In this document: one piece after another, positions 23,223 through 33,376 of the stretch
Numbering within the stretch: the stretch's first letter is position 1
Layout: each line of letters opens with the position of its first letter
Assembly (NCBI GenBank): GCA_026075535.2
Contig: AP026539.1
Coordinates: 4,216,001 to 4,280,000 of the forward strand
Reading direction: 5' to 3'
From: Tricholoma matsutake
Lineage: Eukaryota; Basidiomycota; Agaricomycetes; Agaricales; Tricholomataceae
Length of the DNA stretch: 64,000 nt
Made by a program: the position numbers and the translations under genes
The notes under the pieces: model-generated
The model's input: the letters and a program-made list of their open reading frames with translations, nothing else
Databases searched by the model: none
Told to the model about the DNA's origin: nothing

Positions 23223-24699
23223 ATGAAGAGGAAATAATTCTACAAGAAATTTGTCAGCAAATTCCTTCCATGTGGTACCCAAACACTTGCCGGTGCCAGC
23301 TATGAAACCGACTTCTTCCTCACTCCAGTTAACAAAGGCATATTCAGATTCATTGACAAGAACTGACATCATACTGCAAAATTCCTTATGTTCGGAGACA
23401 TCGGCGATTCAAGCTTAGGCACAGTGCTCTCTGCCAAAGGAAACCATTACATGGGCACTGGGAAGGTATACCCATATCTATAAACAACTCACCCTCCTTG
23501 ACTCTTACTCACACTCACAGTACATCACTGACAGTTCCAAGCCCAAATTCTGCCTTGTGCTCATAAACCCTTTCAAAGCGTCTGGAAACGTGCACAGCTT
23601 ATTTTGGAATCAGGGCATGGAACTGTTGGGAACCACAAAGAAGATTCAAAGCCATGATGATAAGATGGTGTGTACCTTACTATCCCTCCTAATATGACTG
23701 CTGATGCCAAGACAGAAACATATCTACTTTGACTGGACGAGATTTTCCCAAGCTGGTGGACTTGATGGAGCACCTGACATCCTTCTTGTTAACTTCGGTC
23801 CCATCTACTGCATGAGTGCTCCTCAACACCTTTGCCCTATATCCTTTTCAAATCCACATCAAGGTCGCTCCCACATCAACTTCAACATCTAGCACCATCA
23901 GTGTCAAACATTCATTTGATACCATAACCAATGAAGACAATGAAGGCAATGAAGGCGACGAAGGTGATGAAGATGAAGATGAAAAGGAGGAGGGCACTAC
24001 CAAAGCTGGGATTCATCTACCCATTGGTGTGCAACAGCTGTCCATGCTGTTCTTATTCTGTTGTTAATGACCCCATAGGCAACGAAATTTATCTAGACAT
24101 ATCCTATGACCCTCAAATCCTACCAGACTATGGCGGTGACTTATTCCAACACACAAATGCCAAGGTTGTACAGCATGACATCTGAGATGTCGACAACCAC
24201 CTCATTCCCCCTCACAAATATTACAAAGAGCTGCGACCTCAGACCATGGTACTCTGCAACATCACACTTCATGTTTACGAGGCATGGGATAGTGACAAAC
24301 AGAAGACTCGGGGGGTAAGAACCATTTCAATTCACTGTCAAATGTTTTGCTTTTCTCTCTATACAGATGTTCAAGATCAATGCCAAGAGCATCCGTGTTC
24401 TCACGACATCAGATTGTGCTGTTGAGCCTCATCCCCAGCCTGTCATGCTAGTACAGCACAGCACTTCACAAACACTGCGATATGAACACACTGCTACAGA
24501 CAACACCTTCACCTCCTTTAGTGCAACAGATAAACAGCCCATTGCCACCCCTGGCACCTATGACAATGACAATGCTATGGAAGGCCTCAAAATTGAATGG
24601 CCCCTTAGTGACTCTGAAACCCAGGCAATGCAATCCTCCTCGCACACCACCACCTCAGAACTGACATCTGAGGCAAAAGGCAAAGTGAAGGCTGAATAA
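23223..24699 (+). pseudogene. Degraded multi-exon gene of unknown function next to the Helitron
   Basis: A TATA-like TATATAAACC near 23161 is followed by ATG at 23223. Coding-looking pieces (KFVSKFLPCGTQTLAGASYE, FGDIGDSSLGTVLSAKGNHY, YITDSSKPKFCLVLINPFKA) are joined by plausible introns at about 23466-23520, 23668-23710 and 24316-24366. An acidic Asp/Glu run lies near 23930-23990, and a Ser/Thr-rich C-terminus ends in TAA at 24697-24699. TGA and TAA codons interrupt the early part. I do not recognise the family. It could be a host gene fragment carried by the Helitron. Confidence 0.45.
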
Positions 24700-25215
24700 A
24701 AAGCTGTGAATTTTTGTCTTACTAGCCTGTATTTCTATGTTCTCTTCTATCATTGTTTCCTTTTCAGCAAAAGCATCACTAGTTTCTTGTACAATACTCA
24801 TATTGAATAAACCTATGATTACAGACCATAAATGCAACGAAAGAATAGAAAATTGCACATCCTGAAGATCACAGCACTACATACATGTAGATCTCCTGTA
24901 CTGCAGGAGGGGATCCAAGTTTCTCATTTGGTGCTGCTGCCACCACCTCATACTTCACCTTGGTTTCAGAGTCTGCCGCATCGTACATCTCCTTTTGACA
25001 CTGTTTCCACATATTCAATGGCTGTGTAAGATTTGCCCATGGTTAACCTTAACCCTACATTAGCATGAGAACTTGAGACAGCTGAGTCAGAAGTTTCAAG
25101 TTCAAGAGCCTGCCAAGCCTGAAGTTGAACTTGAAAGCTTGAAGTTCGTGTGCCTGGGCCGGGACATTTTAGCTGCCTGCATCAGGTATAAGAAATATGA
25201 ATACCTTTCAGATGG
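24700..25215. other. Gene-free stretch
   Basis: No coding region is convincing. Around 25090-25150 there is a cluster of TTCAAGTTC / GAACTTGAA phrases, a small imperfect palindrome region. Otherwise nothing was seen. Confidence 0.4.
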
Positions 25216-26089
25216 CTGGGGGATTAACTAAGCTGGAAAGCGTGTCAGCTTTCGATCTTTGATTATCTGCTGCCATACAGCTATGCATCGTGTACACCAA
25301 TTTCCCAGGCTTGAGTAAAGGGCAGGCATTGCATACCTGACAGGGCAGGGTAAGAAGGGAGGCTCTCACCTTGGGAGGCCTGTCCGAGTCATCGCCACTA
25401 CTCATGCCAACACTGACACATACACTGAATGCTGAACACCACATCAGATATGGGAAGCATTAACAGCTTTGTTGAAGTGAATGGGCTTCAGGATGAACTA
25501 AAGTAAAAAAGAAATGCGTCAGTTCTTGATCGTTGATTGCCTGCCGCCATACAGCTACACATTGCTTGCACCAATTTCCCGGGCTCGAGTAAAGGGCGGG
25601 CATTGCATATTTGACAGGGCAAAGTAAGAAAGGAGGCTCTCACCTTGAGGTGCCATTGGATGTGTTGAGAAGCTTATTGTCACTGCTACATCAAGCCAAC
25701 ACTGGCGCATATGTGGAGGCACATCCACCAAGCAGCTTGACTGGGCACCCCTGGAACAAAGTACTTCAGCCAACCACGTCGGATATAGGAAACATTAACA
25801 CCTTTGTGGAGGTGAATAGGCTTCAGGATGAACTAAAGTAGAAAACGCGTCAGCTCTTGATCTTTTATCAGCTGCCACCCTGTTGCTATGTGCTGCTTGC
25901 ACCGATTTCCTGGGAGCAAGCAATGGACAGGCATTACATAACTGATATGGTAGGTAAAGGGGATCTCACCTTGAGGGGACATCTGACACTTGGATGTACT
26001 GAAATTCCTGTCAAGGACTCTAGGGTGAGCTGCTGACAGGTTCAAGGGGCAGAGGTAACCCAAATGTAGGATTACGTGATGAAAAGTCA
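25216..26089 (+). repeat. Three diverged copies of a ~337-bp tandem repeat
   Basis: The phrase CTTCAGGATGAACTAAAGTA recurs near 25486 and 25823, and GGAGGCTCTCACCTTG near 25360 and 25634. A third copy (GGGGATCTCACCTTGAGG) lies near 25960. Each unit starts with (G)CGTCAG(C/T)T(C/T)TTGATC followed by a CTGC(C)GCCA block. Copies 1 and 2 are closer to each other than to copy 3. The array ends at the target site of the hAT-like element at 26098. Confidence 0.75.
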
Positions 26090-26097
26090 GACACAAC

Positions 26098-27592
26098 TAG
26101 TGTTTAAGGGTCCGGTTCGGTCCAGTTTTTTGACCCCAAAGGGGGTCAACCAGAGACCAAAACCAGTCCAAATCGATGCCCAGATTAGATGGACCACAAC
26201 CGAAAAGACCAGTTTTGACCGGTCTTCGGGCTGTTTTTATGAGTCTAACTAAATTATAATATATCATAGATAAAACTAATTATATTTACACCCTGCGAGC
26301 AGTTGCTTGCAGCAGTGTTGCTAAAAAACTGAAAGAAAACAAAGAAGAACAATATAATAATAAAATAGCCCCACCATCTCGTGTTTGTAGCAAGGGTGGG
26401 GGGTCGAGAGTGGTTGTTGTTGGTCGTCTCCCCATCACATGTTGCCCCCTCCCCTGTTCTCATTGTCATCCATTTTCTGCTCCCTGTCATTTGTCAGCCC
26501 CTCCCTGTGTGCGTTGTTTGTCATCGGCACCTCCATTACCCCCTACAAGCAGTGGCTCATAGGCAGGTTGGTGGTGCTGTGACATTGCTGTTGCTGTCTG
26601 GAAGTGGCGGCACCCTGTGAGCAGAGGCTTGCAGCGGTGACATAGGGCATGGGTGGTGTATGGCGAGGGCCCAGGTGCATTGTGTGGTGGCTAGGCGACA
26701 TCGTTAGCAAAAGATCAGAAACTAAGAAAATAATCATTAGTAAAAGAAATAAGGTTTAAAAAAAACATACTCGACAGCAGAGCCCCCTGATTTGTCCTCG
26801 TTGTCCCCCTGATTTGTCCTTGTCCCCCTGATTTGTCGTCCTCATTGGACCACTATTTGTCGTCATCCAGGAAAGGGCCCATTGCCACCCTGCGAGCAGC
26901 AGCTCACAGCAGCTCACAGCAGTGGCAAAGGCATCGTTCAGTGGGTGGGTGATTTCGTTATCAAAATGAAAAGTACCTAAAAAAGAAGAAAAAACTTTTA
27001 GTTAGTTAGTTAGTAAAAGAAAAGAATTAACTATAAAACAACATACCCTAGGGCCCAAACGACCCTTGTTCATCATTTGGGCCATCTACTCTGTGCTTGT
27101 TCAGTTGTTGTGGTCGTTTTTGTGGAAACGGCATCGTTGGTGTTGTTGTCATGGTTGTGGGAAGTCATCTGGGAAGTGGTGCCACATTTGTTTTTGGGTG
27201 AACAAACATGACCACATGGTCTGTGCACAGCCACAGGGTATATAAGCACTCACCAAACGACTGTTTTTTCCCCCAGGCTTGTTCCACTTTATGTATATAT
27301 ACCATAAATAGTAATAGTAGTATTTATATTTTGTTCTTTTATATACTTTTGGATACTTATTTCTGTATTTTGTACTCAACTTATGCTATATATCTAGTAG
27401 TATAAACATGTCTAAAAGACCAGTTAAGACTGGTCTTACATCAGTTTTTGTGAGTTTACAAAAGTGATCAACCGACAACTGAACCAACCCCAATATGGGG
27501 TGAACTGAGACCGACAGTTTGGTCTTTTGCAGTTACGTTCGGTTAAGGGTCCAGTCTTTTTCTGGTCTTATGTACTGGACCCTTGAACACTA
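26098..27592. mobile_element. hAT-like non-autonomous DNA element (1495 bp)
   Basis: The left end TAGTGTTTAAGGGTCCGGT pairs with the reverse complement of the right end (TAGTGTTCAAGGGTCCAGT). The flanks are 8-bp near-identical repeats, GACACAAC (26090-26097) and GACACAAT (27593-27600). Subterminal blocks contain AAGACCAG/CTGGTCTT runs in both orientations. Inside there are repeated CACCCTG(C/T)GAGCAG phrases, a three-fold CCCCCTGATTTGTC repeat near 26785-26835 and a hairpin near 27047. No transposase is present. Size, ends and duplication length match the element at 12190-13733, so both are probably mobilised by the same kind of hAT transposase. Confidence 0.85.
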
Positions 27593-27600
27593 GACACAAT

Positions 27601-28030
27601 ATAGTGGACACCTACTTTCACACCTCGCAGTTTCCTGGCACAACAGGAACAAACAAAAGTGAATTCCTACTATGTCTAGGAAACTAGACACTAGATTGAT
27701 TTGGCTAAAGTGCAATACACACTACTATTATTAAACCTGTGTTATAAGTGTGTTGCAGACAGTTGACTTGAGTTACTGACTAGTGTTATACACTGGTAGA
27801 ATTCATCTTAAGCTTTTAACATAGTTTGGTTGGACAATCAGGTGACCATGACAAACTGTGAATTGCCCCATTTGAGGGAACATCCTGACATGTTCAGCCA
27901 GAATTTCACCTACAGAAGCAAAGCTTTAGCTAGTATCTGCAAAAGTGGCACAGGTTCATTCAGTTCAGTTTGATTATGTTGTGAAAGCTTACTATTTTTA
28001 TGAGATGTCTAAACTTGGGACCCCATTGAC
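27601..28030. other. Gene-free stretch
   Basis: Nothing was recognised. It is AT-rich with short TAGTGTTATA-like phrases and no coding support. Confidence 0.4.
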
Positions 28031-28045
28031 TGAATGGCCTGACAT

Positions 28046-28877
28046 CATCATTATCTCAGAACTAAGACTCAGATGATAGTGAGCCTGAGAATAGTCACCC
28101 AATCCAAGCAATGGGAACAGCCAAAAAGTGAACTGCAAAGCAGCCTGATGATACTAAGCCCACAAAATGACATGCATCCAGACCAGACATTATTGAGATT
28201 CTGGATGAGGAAGCCAAGCCATTGCATGGTGATGCTTTGGGCCAGCCCAACAACCTGAAACCAGCAATGTCCACGTCACATCATGATGTTCTGTCAGTCT
28301 TGAACATTAAGGTTGAACCAGTTGCACAATCCTCTGAGCCTGAGATTCCAACATGGCATGTCAATTTGGTTTCAGAAAACTCCCCTCTGAGTTAGGATGA
28401 TGGTAAGCTTGTCAGGGACCATGATGGGAGATTTATTGTTATGCAAAAATTCAAGTTGATGCCATCAAACACCTTGATAGTGTCCCTAGCTGTTGGCCTG
28501 TCCCTAAAGTAGACACAGCTTATGTTCTAGACCTTACAAACTAAGCCAAGTTGTCTGACAATAAAGAGGGAAATTTGAAGGGCCTGGTTGCCTTTTTGAG
28601 AGCAGAGGTGCATCATATTCAAGTTGTTTGTCTCTTCCAGTAAGGTTTTGAGATAGGACCAGGACTCATGGGGAAGGGGACAAATGGCAGCACCATGCAA
28701 GATACAATGCTCAACCTTCTCAATGGCACACCGCTCCTTGCATCAGTGCAATGGAGCTCTCCAGTGCAAAATGTTTGGCTTGATGGCTATGAGAATGAAG
28801 ATGGTGATGATTTGGCAAAGATGAGGAGGCTGAAAAAGCTTGAAACAAGGCAGACAGTGAAATTGTGCTTGGCATGA
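28046..28877 (+). pseudogene. Degraded gene of unknown function
   Basis: One frame carries acidic and polar protein-like text (DIIEILDEEAKPLHGDALG, HDGRFIVMQKFKLMPSN), broken by TGA codons at places such as AKK-stop-TAKQPDD and PTK-stop-HASRPD where arginine fits. Further pieces in other phases follow (VPKVDTAYVLDLTN, VAFLRAEVHHIQ), ending with a frame at 28668-28877. I do not recognise the family. The breaks look like the CpG decay seen in the neighbouring transposons. Confidence 0.4.
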
Positions 28878-29175
28878 CTGATGCATATTGATATTTTGTG
28901 ACATATCAGGGGTATGGGTAAGGGGTATGAAGGGGTGAGGGTGGGGGTTTATACTACTGTACCCTTGTCCTACCCCTACCCCTAGGCAGGGTTTGTAAGG
29001 GTACAGGGGGCCAGGCCACTAAAGGTGCAGAGGACTCAATGTTCTAAAGTTGTCATGGCAGCCCGGCTGAATTATTTACATAAGCAGCTTAAAAATAGTA
29101 CACTATTCAATAACTTGTGTACTATGTAAGTTAGCAGCCTTCAAAGAAAATTGTTATTATGACAATCTTGCACAT
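28878..29175. other. G-rich tract and flank of the copia element
   Basis: From 28916 to 28951 there are six G3-G5 runs on the plus strand (GGGGTATGGGTAAGGGG and onward), followed by C-rich runs to about 28985. It could form a G-quadruplex or hairpin. The rest to the LTR has nothing recognisable. Confidence 0.5.
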
Positions 29176-29527
29176 TGTTGAGAATGCTCATTATCACACT
29201 GTGAGCGTATGCAATCATGCATCTGATGTGTGTACTATTTATAGCTTATCACTTTGATGTGTTGTTTCATAAGCCTCTTTGTGCTGTTTATTCCTTTCAT
29301 TCTTTGTGTAGCTGGCCTCACATATATATAGAGTAGACAGTCAACTGTTCACCTCAGTCACTTGTACAGAGACTGAGGTGAGCATGTTTGTTATCACTCG
29401 ATTATGGATCATTACTTACTGTACCTATAGTTAAACTCTGATTATGCTAGGTACAGTACTTGTATTATAGAGTCACTTGTACAGAGACTGAGTTAAACTC
29501 TGATTACGCTAGGATTGATTTTCTACA
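29176..29527 (+). repeat. 5' LTR of the copia element (352 bp)
   Basis: It starts TGTTGAGAATG and ends TTTTCTACA. A TATTTATAG box lies near 29243, and internal duplicated phrases CACTTGTACAGAGACTGAG occur twice. It is nearly identical to 40337-40688. Confidence 0.95.
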
Positions 29528-29540
29528 GGTTATGGGCCAA
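29528..29540 (+). other. Primer binding site: initiator-tRNA anticodon-arm type
   Basis: GGTTATGGGCCAA directly follows the LTR. Its complement, GGCCCATAACC, matches the anticodon stem-loop of initiator methionine tRNA. This is the half-tRNA priming type known for Drosophila copia, rather than the tRNA 3' end. Confidence 0.75.
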
Positions 29541-29749
29541 TCTCATTGTTAGAAACAATGATAGAAAGCTTCCTAGCCACTCGACGATATACATCATCTG
29601 GTGCCTCTTTTTTTTTTTTTTTGATCAATCATCTTGATCACTCTTGCCATCCCAGATCACAGACTTTACTTTGTGCACAAACCCAATAATTCTGGCGTGT
29701 GTGCCCCTTTGTCACTGCTACAGATCTTCCTGCCCCTCCACATTAGCCT

Positions 29750-30640
29750 GTGATAGTCGAGTCAACTACAGATTCTGATCCTACTGCCCCATCCATCCCA
29801 CTCATCAAATTATCTGTCCAGTATGTCCACGAGAAGCTCAATAAACTCAAATCTAACTACAAAGAATGGTGCAAAGAAATCACCATTGCTCTTGCTCTCA
29901 ACGGTCTCTATGACTATGTTACTGGTGATATCACTCAACCACCCTTGTCCGATTACCGTGCCCTCACAAACTGGAAAGCCAACTCTTGTTTAGCCTATGC
30001 CTTTCTAGCATCCAGCGTTGCTCCCTCTGAGAATCCATTTATTGATATGTCGAAGGGTCCTAGTATTAATTGGAAGGCCCTCCAGGATTGACATCAGAAA
30101 GAAGGCCCAGTTCAACAGGTGCAACTATTACAGCAGGCCCTATCCATTCAGTGCACCAAGGACACTCCCCTCCCCAAGACCACTGAAAAAATCTGCACTC
30201 TCATTGAGCGCACTTTTGCCATGGGGGACATTAAAGCCGACCTCCTTTGCTGTATTGCATTGCTTAGTTCCCTTGGTGAAAATTTCCCCCATGTGCGATC
30301 CATTATTTCTTGTGACATTGCTGCCTCCACTGCTTCATTGCCTTACACATCCAAAGATATACACATGTTTCTCAAAAATGAGCAGTCTCTTCTCGAGAAT
30401 GACCACCACAATAATTCCTCGATTGTGCTCTCTGCCCACTCCAAGCCATCAAGGCCTCCAAGTTCATATCTTTGCACAAACCCCATATGTAAGAAGCCTG
30501 GGCATACCATTGAGTATTGCATTAAACCTGGGTGGGCAGGTCTATTGAGGAATCAGTTGCAGCTCAACAGGCAGCATGGGATAAGGGAAAGAAGAACAGT
30601 ACCTCATCTCAATCGAGCTCCAGGGTTCCGATCACTGTAA
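29750..30640 (+). pseudogene. Copia gag
   Basis: The frame begins near a GTG at 29750 with no good ATG, so the original start may be mutated. It carries the copia gag core (NYKEWCKEITIALALNGLYD) and a zinc knuckle CTNPICKKPGHTIEYC near 30475-30515. A TGA at 30089-30091 interrupts it. Near 30530 the reading must shift to continue into the protease frame. The protein would package RNA in virus-like particles in the cytoplasm. Confidence 0.85.
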
Positions 30641-31725
30641 AAGATGTTAATGGTCGGGCTTTCACTGTCATGCTCAACTCTGCCTCAATGGCCCCCCCAC
30701 CTGACCCACCAGTGGCCCATGTGGCAGGTCTTGCTGGACTGACTAGTGATCAGCTTCCTACTGCCGACGATGGATCAGAATATGAGGGTTGGATTGTCAC
30801 TGAGGATGAGGAAATGACTAGTATTGATTGGGCTCATAATTCTATTACACCCATCACTGATGCACTTTCTGTTGAACCTCTCAATCAGGCAAGCCATTCT
30901 CAACTATCCATCAATAATCATCCATTTATCATTGATACTGGGGCATCTGTCCATATTTCCCCTGACAAATTGGATTTTCTCACTCTTCGTCCAGTTCAGC
31001 CACGTTCCGTCAAAGGCATTGGCAGCACATCAATTGTTGCCATCGGAGTCGGCGACATCAAATTATGGGTTGCTCAAAGCACATCAATCACATTACATAA
31101 CACCCTCTATATTCCTAATGTGGCAGTTCAGCTTATTTCAGTGGGAATGCTGGCTGATGACTCTAATGCTACAGCCCATTTCAACAACTCCCTATGTTGG
31201 ATCACTGACAAATCCACCAGAGCACTCATTGCTCAGGGATCCCAACTCTCCAAAAAACTCTACACTCTTAACCTATATTCTGCTGCTGCTGATCACATGT
31301 TTACCATACACAAACCTCTCAACCTAGAAACTTGGCACCATCGTTTCGGTCATGCAAATTATCAGTCTCTCTGGGATATGGCCAAAAAGGGCACACTCAC
31401 AGGTGTGCCTACTAGCTCTATCCCTAAACCTCCTAAAGGTGAATCTTGTGTTCTTGGTAAACAGACCAGAAGTCCCGTTCCTAAGATGCGTGAAGAGGGC
31501 AGAGGACATAGGGCGATGAGACAGTTGGAAAAAGTGTGGGTGGACTTATTGGGCCCCCACGCAGTCAAATCTCAGGATGGAAATTTGTATATTATGGATA
31601 TAGTCAATGATTACATGTCTTTTCCTTGGTCGATACCTCTGCAAAATAAGTACAACTCTTTTCCAGAACTGAAAGCTTGGGAACTTGCTCGGGAAAATGA
31701 GACTGGACTAAAAATTGGGACCTAC
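30532..31725 (+). pseudogene. Copia pol, left part: protease and start of integrase
   Basis: The protease site is FIIDTGASVHISP near 30930-30965. The GAG-pre-integrase zinc region ETWHHRFGHANYQSLWDM follows near 31327, with CVLGKQTR after it. The integrase core opens with KVWVDLLGPH and DIVNDYMSFPWSIPLQNK. The reading is cut at 31725 (within ...IGTY) by the gypsy insertion and resumes at 37718. The terminal residues of the unspliced open frame beyond 31725 are LTR sequence, not copia. Confidence 0.9.
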
Positions 31726-32091
31726 TGTAAGGGGACTAGGGGGGTGCCCTGTGTGTTTTTCCTATTTTTTATGTTCATCCTATATTTTTCCCCACCTCAT
31801 TTCCTTCTATTCTTCATTTTCTATGATTTTTCCGGATTTTATTACTAATTTTCCCTTGCTATCATGTTTGTACATGTTGACACTTTTATGTTTAGAGGCG
31901 GAGTACCCCTTCTGACACATACCCCTTGGTATGATGTCATTCGGCGGCCTTGATCCGCCTATCTCCGCCTTTTTCTATTTTTAGGTTATATTTGATTTTT
32001 GTCGTCTTCACATATACTGGGCATCAGCAAGGGGATCCTTAGAGTTTTCTCTTCGGATTTCCCTTTGCTAGAGGCTTAGGTTGCCCTTATA
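31726..32091 (+). repeat. 5' LTR of nested gypsy (366 bp)
   Basis: It starts TGTAAGGGGACTAGG and ends GCCCTTATA. Both copies end TA rather than the usual CA. AGAGTTTTCT at 32041-32050 is perfectly complementary to the primer site just downstream, marking the probable 5' end of the transcript. Confidence 0.95.
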
Positions 32092-32093
32092 GT

Positions 32094-32103
32094 AGAAAAC
32101 TCT
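32094..32103 (+). other. Self-priming primer binding site of nested gypsy
   Basis: AGAAAACTCT begins two bases after the LTR and is the exact complement of 32041-32050 inside the LTR. No match to a tRNA 3' end (TGG...) is visible. This is the arrangement of Tf1/sushi-type elements, which prime from the 5' end of their own RNA. Confidence 0.7.
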
Positions 32104-32221
32104 CCCCTAAGGCCCGAAAATCGCGAATGCGCTGCCCAAGATAGGCAGGTACGGACTGGATGACACTTTTCAAAGCTCCACAGAGTCCCTACGCACCGTT
32201 CCAGATAATCTCGCCTTTATT

Positions 32222-33376
32222 ATGCTGCCATTTTCACCAAACGTGCTCCCTAGCGACATGGACGCATCAGAACGCTTCGACGTGCTTGAAAGCGACGTTT
32301 CCGGAATGCGCGCGCAAATCAACTCGCTTAAATCTACAATTGAAAACTTTGTTAGGACCCTCCAGGCTAACCCTACGACCAATAGTTCCCCCTTTACGAC
32401 TCCAAGCGCACCCAACAACGACATTTTGCCAAATGCGTCCACTAAGGAATGTGCCCAGATCAAACTGTCCCCCCCCGCCAAATTTAATGGTGCACGTGCA
32501 CAGGGACATGCATTCCTTAATTCCTGTGAGTTATACATTAGTCTCCAGTTGCATCAATTCATCGATGAGGCTGCAAAAATTTATTGGGCCTTCACATACA
32601 TGAAATCTGAATGCGCCTATCTCTATGTGGACCATATCCTACGTCAAACTAAAGAACTCGGTTCTCTACCTTTCTCCACTTGGGGTGACTTTTGAGCTGA
32701 GTTCGTACACCACTTCTGCCCCCTCAATGAATGCCACCGAGCAGTGACACGACTTGAGTCATCCGCTTACCACCAGGGACGTCGATCCGTGGACGACTAT
32801 ATCGATGAGTTCAAGGATTTGGTGGACATGGCAGGATATGGGAGTGGGTTACCAGTGGTGGTGAAGTTCCGACGGGGGCTCAACCGAGAAATTCAGGACC
32901 AGATTGCACAGATGTTGGAAGGGTGCCCAGCGGACGATGATATCCTTGCTTGGTATGAAGCTGCTTCACTCTGTGACAAGAACCGACTCACAAATGCAGC
33001 GTTTAATGCTGCATTCCGTGCTCCAACTACCACTCATACGCCCTACACCTTCAATCAAAGCCTCCCCCACCCTAACCCCATTCCTGTTTGTCAAACTCCC
33101 ACACCAGCCGTCAATGTCCCAGTACCAATGGATGTTGATGCAGCCCGCAGCCGTGCACGTAAGTTGGATCTCTGCTACCGTTGTGGGGAACCTGGACACA
33201 GGGCTGGAGCATGTCCCCATCGTCAGGATATCCGCATGCTCACCCCCGAGGGACGAGACAAACTCCTGCAAGATTTGTTGGCGCTTGTAGATGTTGAGGA
33301 AGCGAAGGATCAAGTTGCAGAGGAGATTAAGTTGGAAGTTGTAGAGGAGCAGGATTTTCCTATTCGCAGCGAGTGA
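32222..33376 (+). pseudogene. Gag of nested gypsy, one TGA
   Basis: A coiled-coil N-terminus (FDVLESDVSGMRAQINSL) is followed by the capsid-like region (AKFNGARAQGHAFLNSCELY, RRSVDDYIDEFKDLVDMAGY). A CCHC knuckle CYRCGEPGHRAGAC lies near 33172-33216. A single TGA at 32693-32695 (after SLPFSTWGDF) breaks the otherwise open frame. The frame overlaps the pol frame at 33373-33376 in another phase, so Pol would need a frameshift or re-initiation. Confidence 0.9.

Noticed and set aside
31726..31848. Copia pol continuing as one protein to 31848
   Set aside because: The sequence after 31725 is the LTR of the nested gypsy; the open frame there is chance.
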